A stretch of 64,000 bases of DNA from G963663315 sp965208975 (GTDB lineage Bacteria > Pseudomonadota > Gammaproteobacteria > Arenicellales > Poriferihabitantaceae): positions 1,178,001-1,242,000 of the forward strand of contig CBDBQH010000003.1 in assembly GCA_965208975.1 (NCBI GenBank), read 5' to 3'. The position numbers and the translations under genes were made by a program. Below the pieces are notes generated by a model. The model saw only the letters and a program-made list of their open reading frames with translations. It ran no database searches and was not told where the DNA came from. Positions 8,867-18,182 of the stretch are shown here, piece by piece; position 1 is the stretch's first letter, and every line of letters begins with the position of its first letter.

Positions 8867-11289
8867 GTCCGTTGTGCCCGGTTTGCCCGGTTTTCCGGCC
8901 AGTAATCTGTCCATTGCGCTCCGTACCGGTGTTTCATGAGTTGCACTTCCTTTTTGACATGGATGCCCGATTGCGCCGCATAAGACAACGCGACCGGCCC
9001 CAGCGCCATATCGAACAGCCGGTTGCCTTCCGCTGACATGGCATAGTATTGTCTTTTGGGAACAGCCCTTGAAATCATGTCGATCTGTACATGATTCAGT
9101 CCGATCATCTGGTAGATGGGGCGCGATACTTCGGAGTTGGCAGCGGTATTGGGCAGGAATATCCGGGTGGCGGTTGACTCGATGATGACATCCAGGATGC
9201 CGGAATTGACGGCGTCAGTTAGCGACTGAGTCGCCATCACAATCGCGCAGTTGGCCTTTCTCAACACCTTCAGCCACTCCGCGATCTTCGCGCGAAATAC
9301 CGGATGCCCCAGCATCACCCAGGCTTCATCAAGAATGATAATCGCCGGTGAGCCGGTCAGTTGCCGCTCAATGCGGTGAAACAGGTAGGACAACACCGGC
9401 AGCCTTTCACTGTCCGAGTATGACCACAGCGACTCAAGTTCAAAACAGGTGAAGTCCGGGAGCGTGAGATTATCCGATTCGCCATCCAGCAAGCGCCCCG
9501 CATTGCCATGCAGCGTGTAATGCGCCAATGCGTCGCGCAATACCTGATCCTGCAGCTGGGTATGCAAATCAGTCAGACTCTTTTCCTTCGACTGGGCCAG
9601 ACACCGGATGGCGACATGCAATTGCTTCCTCTGTTCGGGTGTCAGTGAAGAGCCGAGTTGCAGCTCGCAACAGTCCCGCACCCAGCTTTCCGCCCAGTTG
9701 ATGTCCGATTCGGCCAGCGGACAAAAAGTCAGGCTCGAATCACTGTCGCCGACATCGTAATGTGTGCCGCCAACTGCCTCGGTCAGGCAATAGAGCGAAT
9801 ATCCCTTATCGAAACAAAACACTTTGGCGTTGCGGTATTTACGAAACTGCGCCGCAATCATCGCCAGCAAAGTCGATTTGCCGGTTCCGGTCGGGCCGAT
9901 GATCAAGGTGTGACCGACATCCCCGACATGCAGATTCAGCCTGAAAGGCGTGGCGCCTGCGGTATCGGCATAAATCAGGGCGGGCGAACCGGACGGATAG
10001 CGGTCGCATGGATTATGCGGGTTGCCGGTCCAGATTGACGACAGTGGCAGCAAATCCGACAAATTCATCGTGCTGACCAACGGCCTGCGGATATTGGTAT
10101 AGCTGTGGCCCGGCAACGAGCCCAACCAGGCCTCAATGCTGTTGACAGTTTCAAGACGCGCCCCGAAACCCAGGTTACGAATGGTGGTAATCAGGTATTT
10201 CGCGTCCTCTTTAATCCTGTCAAGCGATTCACAGGTCAGAACAATGACATTGGTCAAATAACCAAAGGTGGTTTCCAGACTGGACACATCCGCAAGAGCG
10301 CTCTCGGTCTCCCCAACCATGTTCACCGCGTCATGATCGGTAGCGCCTCTGTGGGTGCCGAGGAATTGATCGACAAACCCCCGTTGCTTTTGCTGCCATT
10401 GTCGGCGATACCGATTCAATTCCTTTTTCGCCGTCTCATGATCCATATAAATGAATCGGTTTGACCAACGATATTCCGTCTCCAGGTTTTCCAGGGCAGA
10501 CAATATGCCCGGATAAGTGGATAGCGGGTAGCCGGTGACCGCCACAATACGCAAATGCCTGCCGTCTATTTTTGGCTCAAGTCCGCCTGTGAAATCATAA
10601 CAACCCAACACAGCGTCAAGGAACGGCGCCTCCCTGTACAGATTGACGGGATAGTATTGACCGATGATGCACATCCCCAGAAACTCCACCAGATCATCGC
10701 GGATGGTTTCCTCTCCGGTTTCTGTCGGTATCGCATATCCGGCCATCGGTGATATTTCTGCAATATCCGACAGGGACTCGGCAAATTCAGCGACCCATCC
10801 GAGGAAATCGGACAATGTCCTGGTTGCGATACTGTCATCATCCAGCCGTTGAGTATCCCTGGAATACACCATCTGTTCGAGCCGGGATTGTGCAACCGTC
10901 GGCGGCAGGTAATGCAATACCATCGCATGAATGGTTTCGAAATGGCCTCCGTCCCGCTCAAACTGGCTGCGCCGCTCACTGTCTATCCAGCGGCTTACCG
11001 AGTCGGGAAAATGCGCCATTTCCGGCGCGGGATAACTGGCGGTTGAACGCCGAATCGCATCAACATGCAGTGTCCAGCCCCCTCCCAGTCGCTTGAACTT
11101 GTCATTTAACCGGGTGTTCAGCGCGTTCAGCTGTACATTGGTTTGAGCCATCAGGTCCTGACCGCGGAAATACCAGCCGGCAATCAGCGATCCATCCTTG
11201 CCAAGCGCCACGCCCGGTTCGACCAGTGTGGCATAATTCATCAAATCAGGCAGCGCCCGACCCCTTGATTTCAGGTGCTTGAGGTTCAT
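8863..11289 (-). CDS. trbE: TrbE/VirB4 conjugation ATPase
   Basis: An 808-residue VirB4-family ATPase that energises pilus assembly and transport at the inner membrane. Walker A GPTGTGKSTLL lies near residue 463 and Walker B AIIILDEAW near residue 646. The CagE/TrbE N-terminal domain is complete. I start the gene at 11289 (MNLKHLKSRGRALPDLMNYA), 4 bp after the trbD stop. An in-frame upstream ATG at 11409 would overlap most of the trbD 3' end and adds an arginine/cysteine-rich stretch absent from the family. Confidence 0.95.
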   Translation of the reverse strand: MNLKHLKSRGRALPDLMNYATLVEPGVALGKDGSLIAGWYFRGQDLMAQTNVQLNALNTRLNDKFKRLGGGWTLHVDAIRRSTASYPAPEMAHFPDSVSRWIDSERRSQFERDGGHFETIHAMVLHYLPPTVAQSRLEQMVYSRDTQRLDDDSIATRTLSDFLGWVAEFAESLSDIAEISPMAGYAIPTETGEETIRDDLVEFLGMCIIGQYYPVNLYREAPFLDAVLGCYDFTGGLEPKIDGRHLRIVAVTGYPLSTYPGILSALENLETEYRWSNRFIYMDHETAKKELNRYRRQWQQKQRGFVDQFLGTHRGATDHDAVNMVGETESALADVSSLETTFGYLTNVIVLTCESLDRIKEDAKYLITTIRNLGFGARLETVNSIEAWLGSLPGHSYTNIRRPLVSTMNLSDLLPLSSIWTGNPHNPCDRYPSGSPALIYADTAGATPFRLNLHVGDVGHTLIIGPTGTGKSTLLAMIAAQFRKYRNAKVFCFDKGYSLYCLTEAVGGTHYDVGDSDSSLTFCPLAESDINWAESWVRDCCELQLGSSLTPEQRKQLHVAIRCLAQSKEKSLTDLHTQLQDQVLRDALAHYTLHGNAGRLLDGESDNLTLPDFTCFELESLWSYSDSERLPVLSYLFHRIERQLTGSPAIIILDEAWVMLGHPVFRAKIAEWLKVLRKANCAIVMATQSLTDAVNSGILDVIIESTATRIFLPNTAANSEVSRPIYQMIGLNHVQIDMISRAVPKRQYYAMSAEGNRLFDMALGPVALSYAAQSGIHVKKEVQLMKHRYGAQWTDYWPENRANRAQRT

Positions 11290-11293
11290 CGCC

Positions 11294-11629
11294 TCATCGT
11301 CGCGCCGGTGGTAAATAACCGTCACTGGACGGCCGCGCCGCAGCCGGGTAGAAGACCAGCCTGTGGCGCACCTGGTAGCGCAGGAACACACGGGATATCT
11401 GCTCATCATGCCTGGCCAGCTGACGCAATAGATACAAACCTGAGAACCAGGTAAACGCCCCGATTATTGCGGCCACAATCGACAGACTGGTGAATACCAG
11501 CGCTCCACTGAAAATCATCAGAATCAAGGTCAGTTCACGCTCTGCGCCCAACACCATGAGCGGCCGGGTGGTCGCGCGATAAAGCGGTGTCTGCCGCAGC
11601 TCCTGCGATGCCTGGTCATCCCTGATCAT
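11294..11629 (-). CDS. trbD: TrbD/VirB3 pilus assembly protein
   Basis: A 111-residue protein with the typical N-terminus LYRATTRPLMVLGAERELTL and a pair of hydrophobic helices, as in TrbD/VirB3. The role is inner-membrane assembly of the conjugative pilus next to VirB4. The C-terminal 15 residues are Pro/Arg-rich and poorly conserved. It follows trbC after 18 bp. Confidence 0.92.
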   Translation of the reverse strand: MIRDDQASQELRQTPLYRATTRPLMVLGAERELTLILMIFSGALVFTSLSIVAAIIGAFTWFSGLYLLRQLARHDEQISRVFLRYQVRHRLVFYPAAARPSSDGYLPPARR

Positions 11630-11647
11630 GTCTGTATCAGTCGGGCA

Positions 11648-12007
11648 TCATGATATGAGCGGTTGAACAACAGCGCCGCTGGTACCGAAGAACTGCAACA
11701 ACACATTGTTGGCCAGAACAATAATGGCGATGACCAGAACCAGCATGATCAATCGCTTTGCGAAGTCGCCAATCTCACCGCCGAAGACCAGCATGGCGCC
11801 GGCGACGACGATACCGAGCAAAGCCGCTGTGTAGGCAATCGGTCCGGTGAATACATTACGCAGTATGGCCAGCGGACTGTCGAACGCCGTTCCGGTAGTG
11901 ATGGTGGCGAATACATCCGGAGAGACCAGAAGAAGCCCTGTACCGAGCAATATCAAACCCGGATACAGTCTGATACCGGGTCGAACCCGATCATGTTCCT
12001 GATTCAT
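11648..12007 (-). CDS. trbC: TrbC/VirB2 pilin
   Basis: A 119-residue pilin precursor. After a charged N-terminus come a first hydrophobic segment (LYPGLILLGTGLLLVSPDVFA) that should act as a long signal peptide, a short loop, and two more hydrophobic helices separated by GGEIGDFAKR, as in TrbC pilins. The mature P-type pilin is processed and cyclised by TraF, which is encoded upstream in this window. This is the first gene of the trb operon. Confidence 0.92.
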   Translation of the reverse strand: MNQEHDRVRPGIRLYPGLILLGTGLLLVSPDVFATITTGTAFDSPLAILRNVFTGPIAYTAALLGIVVAGAMLVFGGEIGDFAKRLIMLVLVIAIIVLANNVLLQFFGTSGAVVQPLIS

Positions 12008-12355
12008 TTTTCGTCTCTGCCCTGATGAGGATTGAATGGTTCTTGCAATATGCCACCTGTACAGCCCGATAATAAAACAAAAGAATTATTATACAAGCAT
12101 AAATTCATATAAAATCATATATTTCTATTAAATACTATCATTACAGATTATTTCAGGCAACTGGATATCCGCGCAGATCAGAATAATCACAGGAATAACC
12201 TCTGCGATTTCGGCTGGTTCTGGCTGGAGAATACAGTGGCGGATGCCGAGCGATGCCGGAATGCGACGTGACACCGGACAGGACGGCCTGGCCGTACCCG
12301 GTCTTTTAAGGATGGGATGGTTACAGAATCACCGCGCTATTGGCGGAATTGAAAG
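12008..12355. promoter_or_regulatory. AT-rich leader region upstream of trbC
   Basis: 348 bp without a gene. The part next to trbC (about 12060-12150) is strongly AT-rich and is the likely promoter region of the trb-pil operon. It contains the conjugation-region motif described at 12128-12142. The rest (12150-12355) is GC-rich and holds no ORF or hairpin that I can support. It could also hold an origin of transfer, but I see no nick-site signature. Confidence 0.5.
12128..12142 (+). promoter_or_regulatory. Shared conjugation-region motif, copy 1
   Basis: TTAAATACTATCATT, about 120 bp upstream of trbC. The same core (AAATACTATCA) recurs at 16509-16519 on the other strand between traG and trbB. 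It recurs with one mismatch (TAATACTATCA) at 18024-18038 upstream of the DUF3577 gene. All three lie in non-coding control regions of the transfer module, so a regulator site is a reasonable inference. Confidence 0.5.
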
Positions 12356-12709
12356 CTAGCCGTTCTCCTGGCTTGAGGCTGGATTATCCGGCAGATCGCG
12401 TTCGGTCGGTTCGACCTCATCCGAAAGCTGGCGTTTGCGCTCAAACACGGCCTGCATAGCCTGGGTAGTGGCCACATGCGAGTCAATCATCGCCGTGAAA
12501 CGTTGATTTTCTTCAGACAACGCCCGGTTCTCGGATTCCAGACTGTCCACCGCCGTGATCAGGGCCTCCCATTTCCCGATCATCTGACGGATAGCGCCAG
12601 CCTGCGTCCTGGCCGTGACCCGCATTTGTGTATTGATAATCCTTTCCAGTTTGTCCTTATGCAGGTCATCCAGCCGCAATGTGGTAATTGTAGCGAATTC
12701 TTTTTTCAT
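12356..12709 (-). CDS. Small coiled-coil protein of the transfer region
   Basis: A 117-residue hydrophilic protein of unknown function. Residues 8-50 (ITTLRLDDLHKDKLERI, then AGAIRQMIGKWE) look like a ribbon-helix-helix or similar small DNA-binding fold. Residues 55-95 form a heptad-rich coiled coil (VDSLESENRALSEENQRF). It lies between traB and trbC on the same strand, where relaxosome or regulatory proteins are often encoded. An accessory DNA-binding role is inferred, not shown. Confidence 0.6.
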   Translation of the reverse strand: MKKEFATITTLRLDDLHKDKLERIINTQMRVTARTQAGAIRQMIGKWEALITAVDSLESENRALSEENQRFTAMIDSHVATTQAMQAVFERKRQLSDEVEPTERDLPDNPASSQENG

Positions 12710-12968
12710 CGATTTACATTATCATCTACAACGGCGTAAAGTAGAAATTAACGCAATGCGCGAAAAGTACTCCAGACATCAATCCCTGCACCAGGAAGAC
12801 CTTGGCAGAACCAAGAAGTATGCCTGATTGATTGATAATACCGTATTTATTCCTTTTTGCAAATATCCCGTATGATATACTTCCGTAGAGAAGTCGAATT
12901 CAACCGGATGTACTATCGGTTTTCGACCTGACAATTTCCGCTTTTCTGATTCGATTGCAGAGCCCCGA

Positions 12969-14132
12969 TCAAACATTCATCGCCAGGATATAGGGCACAC
13001 CGAAGAGTCTTGACCAGGCGGCGATGTGCAGCCGCACAATGTCCGGGATTCTGGTTTCGCCGCCCCACCACAGATTACTGGCAACCAGAACCACGTCCGG
13101 CTTGTGCCAGTGCGTCTGGAGAATAAGCAGCGGAAGCGCTATTTCGTAGCAGATCAGGGCTCCTGTGTTGATTCCAGCGAACAGGAACGTGCCAGGCCGG
13201 GTCAGGTCAGCCCTGAAAAATCCGTCCATACCACCACGCCACATAAACCAGGGCGCCGGCATGCGTTGCCGATAGAGAACCTCGACATTCCCCGCCGAAA
13301 CGTGTGCCAGAACATTATTGTATTGACCCGAATCCGTAAACTCTTCGCCCCCTGTAATAAATTCACGGTCGGTTGCAACCGCGAATGAACGCAGTCTGGC
13401 CTGTGCCGTATCGGTCAACCGCCCGCCCATCGCTTCCGGGAACAACACAAACGGGGCAGAGTCTTCCATATCTTTCAAAACTTCCAGAATCCGGCTTTGG
13501 GAATGATAGTCAGCGATGTAATCCGGGTCTGCGCTCAAGGAATGATTCAATCGCGTATCGACTCCGACAAAACGGGGACCAGATTGAGGCGCGGCGCTGA
13601 AAGTAGCGCCGTATATCGAGACTCCAACCAGAGCAAACAACAGGCACGCGCCAACCGATCTGGCAACGGACAGGGAATAAAGCAGCTGGAACAACACAAG
13701 AACCAATGTCAGCCCGACAAAACCGGCGCCGGGCAGCATGGCGCCAGCCACAATCAGAGGGCTTGGCAGTCCGATCACGCCGAGCGGCGGCAAGTTCATC
13801 AGTATCAGCGCGACCAGAACACCCGTCCATGGCATGGTTGGCGCCAGCGCGAATGGAACAGCGAGCAGCAACGCCGGCAGTACCCAGGCGGATAACGCGA
13901 TAACCGGATCGTTTGATAACGTGTGGATAGCGGGCAGCAATCCGAAGCCCGCCACCAGATTGAACAGGAATGCGATACCGACCGTGTGGAGGATGGACGG
14001 CGCATAGCGCAGTCCCAGCGGAAACAGGCACAGCGCCCAGACCGTCGAAGCCGAATAAAAACCCAGGCCGGCGGCAAGACCGCCCAGACCATACCCGATC
14101 AAAGAACCTTGCGGGCAGCGCCGATAACCCAT
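12969..14132 (-). CDS. traB: TraB conjugation protein, nitrilase-like
   Basis: RP4/Ti TraB-like protein of 387 residues. Five or more hydrophobic segments fill the first half. A carbon-nitrogen hydrolase-like domain follows, with FVLFPEAMGG (catalytic-type Glu), a central YRQRMPAPWF and GALICYEIALP (Cys), related to apolipoprotein N-acyltransferase. Its exact role in transfer is unknown; it is linked to traF in Ti plasmids. The ATG at 14132 overlaps traF by 34 bp. A TTG at 14102 would give the 4-bp overlap usual in this operon and may be the real start. Confidence 0.85.
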   Translation of the reverse strand: MGYRRCPQGSLIGYGLGGLAAGLGFYSASTVWALCLFPLGLRYAPSILHTVGIAFLFNLVAGFGLLPAIHTLSNDPVIALSAWVLPALLLAVPFALAPTMPWTGVLVALILMNLPPLGVIGLPSPLIVAGAMLPGAGFVGLTLVLVLFQLLYSLSVARSVGACLLFALVGVSIYGATFSAAPQSGPRFVGVDTRLNHSLSADPDYIADYHSQSRILEVLKDMEDSAPFVLFPEAMGGRLTDTAQARLRSFAVATDREFITGGEEFTDSGQYNNVLAHVSAGNVEVLYRQRMPAPWFMWRGGMDGFFRADLTRPGTFLFAGINTGALICYEIALPLLILQTHWHKPDVVLVASNLWWGGETRIPDIVRLHIAAWSRLFGVPYILAMNV

Positions 14133-14602
14133 GATGCGTCTATCTCGCCAAAATAACGGCTGTCGAGACTGTTCCCGGTATCACCCGCGAGAATGTATTG
14201 ATCGGCTGGCAGGACATATCTGCGGTCCATCGGTATTGTGGGAGAGATAATCCGCGCCGTATTCGGTAACAGAGTGTGATTGATCGTGATACCGCCGCCA
14301 TTGATTCCGATCCGGTCTCCGGGCACGCCGACCACACGCTTTAGCAACGGCACAATTCCGCCACATGTATTGGCTACGGTACGGGTAACCTGCTCATCCA
14401 GCTGGTGCCGTGTCACAAAATCCTCCGGCAGGCAAACCAGCGCCAGGTCGCCGCGAACGGGGCGGGCGCCAACATTTATCTTCCAGACCAGACCGTCCAC
14501 GGACGGAGTAAGATTGATCCGGTAGTCCAACGCATGACAGGCCATCAGACCGCCAGCGAGCGCCGATACAAGACAGAGGCAACAGACGTTAATTGAGGGC
14601 AT
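14099..14602 (-). CDS. traF: TraF pilin-processing peptidase
   Basis: A 167-residue S26 (signal peptidase I-like) protease of the RP4 TraF type, which trims and cyclises the TrbC pilin. An N-terminal membrane/signal segment is followed by NLTPSVDGLVW carrying the probable catalytic Ser. LLKRVVGVPGDRIGINGG then carries the probable catalytic Lys and the family GD motif. The C-terminal GDTGNSLDSRYFGEID matches the conserved end. It overlaps traG by 14 bp and traB downstream. Confidence 0.92.
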   Translation of the reverse strand: MPSINVCCLCLVSALAGGLMACHALDYRINLTPSVDGLVWKINVGARPVRGDLALVCLPEDFVTRHQLDEQVTRTVANTCGGIVPLLKRVVGVPGDRIGINGGGITINHTLLPNTARIISPTIPMDRRYVLPADQYILAGDTGNSLDSRYFGEIDASWVIGAARKVL

Positions 14603-16454
14603 CTGACTGCGAAAGCGCCCCGAGCCGACTGCGCGGCCCGATTACCGGGTCATCGAAATGCAGAATCTGTCGACCATAAATTACCGGCTCACCGACCAGG
14701 AACACCAGAGAATCACCGGCAACCAGCTTTTCCCTGACCTTGCGAATGCTTTGAATACGCATGACCTCATCCGGTGTCAGAAGAGCGCGGGAAACTTCCC
14801 GGATCGTAAGACTCCCTTTCGGAGAATGCAGGAATCTGGGGGTAGAGGACCAGGACTCCTCCCGTTTTATTATGGTTACGGTCCCTACCATCCCGGACAA
14901 CTCCTTCGCGGTAGCAATGGTGTTCGGGGCAAAAGCGATTCTGACACCGCAGTTGGCGGTAATCGCCTCCTTACTGCCATAAGCCTCGTTGTCCCGAAGT
15001 TGCGTGAAATCCTGGATAATGAACAGGCATTTTATGCCGTAACCTCGCAAAAACGCGATCGCCTCATTCATGATCGCCATACGCCCAAGTGACGCAAACT
15101 CATCAATCAACAACAGTAATTTGTGCTTGTATGAGGGTGTGCTGACACCATGGTCGTACTCCACCTCGCTGGTCAACGTGCGGACGATCTGGGAAAACAA
15201 TAACCGGGTCAACGGCCGTAACCGGGTTTTGTCCGTACTCCCTACACAAACATACAGGGTAACGGGTTTTTCATGGTTCATCAGATCAGCTATCTGAAAA
15301 TCCGACCGAGTGATGTTTTTGCGGATGATCGGGTCCCGATACAGCGTCAGTTTTGCCCGCACCATGTCCTGGATTCCAACAAACTGCCGACTGGCGCCCA
15401 CATCCAGCATACTCAACAGCGACGACGCTTCGGCGCGGCACAGCGGATGGGGTTCCCCGTTGACATGTTTTGTATTGCCCATCCTTTCCAGTATCTCCCT
15501 GAAATCCGCATCCGGATCGCTGAGCGACTCAGCCACATCCGTCAATGACGCCGTTCTACCCTTCGCCTTGCGCTCATAACACACGTGCAGGATATGGGCC
15601 GTCAATAAAGAGTAGGCCGCCTCGGCAAAATACTCAGCGCCACTCCGCCCCGTATTTGCCCCGTACTCCATGATGATCGCGGAAATATTTTGTACATCCT
15701 GAATATCGTGGTCAGTGCCAAGACGAACCTCGGCCAATGGATTATAACTGGCGCCGGAACCATCGTTACACGCCGGCTCGAAGCGCAGCACGATATTGTT
15801 GGCGTACTGCTTCCGCCATCGTGACGAAAGCGCCCAGTTTTCCTTCTTCAAGTCGTAAACGACGCAACTGTGCGGCCAGGTCAACAACGTCGGGGTAACC
15901 ACACTGACCCCTTTGCCACTGCCGGTTGGCGCGACCATCAACACATGTTCAGGCCCATCGTGGCGCAGGATAACAGACTTCCCGTTTGGGCCCTGCCAGG
16001 CTCCCAGCACCACCCCGTCATTGTCCAGTAAATCCATCCTCTGAATATCTTTCAGGGTGGCAAATTTCGCTGAGCCATGCAGTGACCGATGTATCTTTTG
16101 CCCGGAGCTCCGCAAATACTGTGTGAACAGAATATAAGCGCCAAAGCACAAGGCGAGATAACCACCGTTGCGAGACAGGACCTCCTGAACCGAAGGGTAC
16201 TTGAACAGGTCCAATTCAACACTCCAGACCACCCATTCCCAGGGCAGGTAGAAATTACCGTACAAAAACACTCCCAACGCCCGCTGGTAATTCATCAGTT
16301 CGGCGATCTCCCGGGTGATGAAAATGGAAAACACAACCCCCATCAGGATGAGGACGAAAATGTCCTGCATCCAGGCTCCCGACTTGTCCGTCTTACCCGA
16401 ACCATGGCTGTCGCGCAAACCATAATCCCGATTCTCATAATCCGGTTTTTTCAT
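14589..16454 (-). CDS. traG: TraG/VirD4 coupling protein
   Basis: A 621-residue type IV coupling ATPase that brings the relaxase-DNA complex to the secretion channel. N-terminal membrane helices (IFVLILMGVVFSIFITREI and a second near residue 100) precede Walker A APTGSGKGVSVV at about residue 171 and Walker B LLLLIDEFASLG at about residue 441. The QDFTQLRDNEAYGS motif follows. It is the first gene of a traG-traF-traB operon and is divergent from trbB. No relaxase gene is adjacent. Confidence 0.95.
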   Translation of the reverse strand: MKKPDYENRDYGLRDSHGSGKTDKSGAWMQDIFVLILMGVVFSIFITREIAELMNYQRALGVFLYGNFYLPWEWVVWSVELDLFKYPSVQEVLSRNGGYLALCFGAYILFTQYLRSSGQKIHRSLHGSAKFATLKDIQRMDLLDNDGVVLGAWQGPNGKSVILRHDGPEHVLMVAPTGSGKGVSVVTPTLLTWPHSCVVYDLKKENWALSSRWRKQYANNIVLRFEPACNDGSGASYNPLAEVRLGTDHDIQDVQNISAIIMEYGANTGRSGAEYFAEAAYSLLTAHILHVCYERKAKGRTASLTDVAESLSDPDADFREILERMGNTKHVNGEPHPLCRAEASSLLSMLDVGASRQFVGIQDMVRAKLTLYRDPIIRKNITRSDFQIADLMNHEKPVTLYVCVGSTDKTRLRPLTRLLFSQIVRTLTSEVEYDHGVSTPSYKHKLLLLIDEFASLGRMAIMNEAIAFLRGYGIKCLFIIQDFTQLRDNEAYGSKEAITANCGVRIAFAPNTIATAKELSGMVGTVTIIKREESWSSTPRFLHSPKGSLTIREVSRALLTPDEVMRIQSIRKVREKLVAGDSLVFLVGEPVIYGRQILHFDDPVIGPRSRLGALSQSDALN

Positions 16455-16508
16455 TTAACAGATAAAAAGGGGTAAAATACGCGATTCTTTTTAACCAGCG
16501 CATAAAAG

Positions 16509-16519
16509 TGATAGTATTT
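16509..16519 (-). promoter_or_regulatory. Shared conjugation-region motif, copy 2
   Basis: On the minus strand this reads AAATACTATCA, identical to the core upstream of trbC. It lies in the 93-bp divergent control region between traG and trbB, about 30-40 bp from the trbB start and 55-65 bp from the traG start, so it could act on both. Confidence 0.5.
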
Positions 16520-16547
16520 CAGGGAACCACGAAAAATTGCGCTCGCA

Positions 16548-17546
16548 ATGACGGCTGACATAAATAACCCGGTCACGGACGCCAGACGGCGCATACTGGC
16601 CCAAATCGACCGGGCGCTAGGCAGTGTGGTCGGGCAGGCATTGGCGGATCATGACGTTACCGACATCCTGCGCAACGCAGACGGCGCAATCTGGATCGAA
16701 CGTCTCGGCCAGCCAATGACCAGGGCCGGATATTTATCCATGAACAACGCCATGACAGCAATCAACGCGGTGGCCGGTTGGCATCAGGTCACCATTACGC
16801 CAACCAACCCGATTCTGAGTTGTGAACTGCCGGACGGCTCGAGATTTGAAGCAAACATCCCGCCGGTTTCGGTCGGCGGCCCGACATTTTCCATCCGGAA
16901 AAAAGCGTCCCGACTGATCACCCTCGATGAGTATGTGACCGCCGGTTCCATGACCGGGCAGCAGAGGAAAATCATGCATCAGGCTGTCACAGACCGCAGC
17001 AATATCATCATCGCCGGCTCAACCGGCTCCGGCAAAACCACGCTGGCGAATGCGGTCATTCACCATATCGTCGAGCAGTTTCCGCATGAGCGTCTGTACA
17101 TACTGGAAGACTTGACCGAAATACAATGTAACGCCAGAAACAGAGTAGTCAGTCGAGCCACAACCGATACGACCATGGTTGAACTGCTACGCTCCGCTCT
17201 GCGCCAGCGGCCCGACCGGATACTGATTGGCGAAGTGCGCGGGGGCGAAGCCTGGGAATTGATGAAGTGCTGGAATACCGGGCATCCGGGCGGCGTATGC
17301 ACGATCCATGCGGATACGCCGAATGCAGACAGCAATGTCACGGCTCCCGCGCTGAAACGGCTGGAGCAACTCTGCGCGGAAAACGCGCAGGCGCCGCGCC
17401 AGACCGGAATCATACGGGATGTCATTACAGAGGCTGTGGACTTGCTGGTCTATATCGCTCGCCATCCCCGCAGCGGACAACGAACAGTCCTGTCAATGGC
17501 GCCGGTCGGTATTTGTCAGGAACCGTCAGCCGCGCCCGTGTCCTGA
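16548..17546 (+). CDS. trbB: TrbB/VirB11 secretion ATPase
   Basis: A 332-residue hexameric ATPase of the VirB11/PilT family. Walker A AGSTGSGKTTLANAV is near residue 157. The Asp/His box region PDRILIGEVRGGEAWELM and the HPGGVCTIHAD motif (normally GGISTLHA-like in this family) follow. In RP4 and Ti trb operons trbB is first, directly before trbC. Here it has moved to the other strand, divergent from traG. The 3' end overlaps the convergent DUF3577 gene by 31 bp. Confidence 0.94.
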   Translation: MTADINNPVTDARRRILAQIDRALGSVVGQALADHDVTDILRNADGAIWIERLGQPMTRAGYLSMNNAMTAINAVAGWHQVTITPTNPILSCELPDGSRFEANIPPVSVGGPTFSIRKKASRLITLDEYVTAGSMTGQQRKIMHQAVTDRSNIIIAGSTGSGKTTLANAVIHHIVEQFPHERLYILEDLTEIQCNARNRVVSRATTDTTMVELLRSALRQRPDRILIGEVRGGEAWELMKCWNTGHPGGVCTIHADTPNADSNVTAPALKRLEQLCAENAQAPRQTGIIRDVITEAVDLLVYIARHPRSGQRTVLSMAPVGICQEPSAAPVS

Positions 17547-17965
17547 TACCCGGACAGATCAACCGCATTGCCAGCAATATAAAGGTGCGTGATCTGGAAC
17601 AATCGGCTTCTCAGGGATACCCCGGTCTGGCCCTGTTTCGGCCCCTGTGCATAAGTAAACAATTCGGTATTCAGGCCGCCTGTCTTGACTACGGCCCGTA
17701 TGACGGTATTCTCCTGATCGACATTTTCCTGCAAGACATGATCATTCAGGATGTTGAACGCTCGTGGACCGGCTACAATACAGTCAAGGTAAGTCGTCGA
17801 CACCTTCGAGTAGTCTCCGTCCAGAACCTCCCCGTCCTGAAGTCCGACCGCGACGGCCATGAATGGCTCCCCGTTCTTTGGCGTCACCATGCGAATCCGG
17901 TCGAGAAATCCGATCCCGCTGATATGAATATCGTAAAAAGACTGATTTTTGTTTTGTGCAGACAT
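17516..17965 (-). CDS. DUF3577 / STY4534-family element protein
   Basis: A 149-residue protein that looks like the DUF3577 family found on integrating conjugative elements (STY4534 type). Family-like features are the N-terminal YDIHISGIGFLDRIR, KNGEPFMAVAVGLQDGE and TTYLDCIVAGP, giving a single-stranded-DNA-binding-like beta pattern. Its function is not established. I start at 17965 (MSAQNKNQS). The longer in-frame reading to 18271 crosses the AT-rich promoter region and is not credible. Having this gene beside trbB supports an integrative element over a plain plasmid. Confidence 0.75.
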   Translation of the reverse strand: MSAQNKNQSFYDIHISGIGFLDRIRMVTPKNGEPFMAVAVGLQDGEVLDGDYSKVSTTYLDCIVAGPRAFNILNDHVLQENVDQENTVIRAVVKTGGLNTELFTYAQGPKQGQTGVSLRSRLFQITHLYIAGNAVDLSGYQDTGAADGS

Positions 17966-18023
17966 GGCAGATTCCTGTTTGTATTTTGGTTGTATAATTT
18001 CTGTATAATATAACATATACAGA

Positions 18024-18038
18024 TTTAATACTATCATT
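18024..18038 (+). promoter_or_regulatory. Shared conjugation-region motif, copy 3
   Basis: TTTAATACTATCATT, one mismatch over 15 bp from the copy upstream of trbC. It lies in an AT-rich stretch about 60 bp upstream of the DUF3577 gene start at 17965. Confidence 0.5.
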
Positions 18039-18182
18039 TTATACAAATCAACGATACAATCAAGCAACATTATCTGATTTATGATATGACTACCAGAACC
18101 CGGGGGAATGTGCCTGGAGCGTGTGCCTGGAGCGTTGCCGGGCTTTCCATGACGTGTTAGAGTGCCCGTTACGAGGAGCGAT

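Noticed and set aside
12878..12900. Origin-of-transfer nick region near CGTATGATATAC
   Set aside because: It is only a short AT-rich near-palindrome. No known nick consensus or adjacent relaxase supports it.
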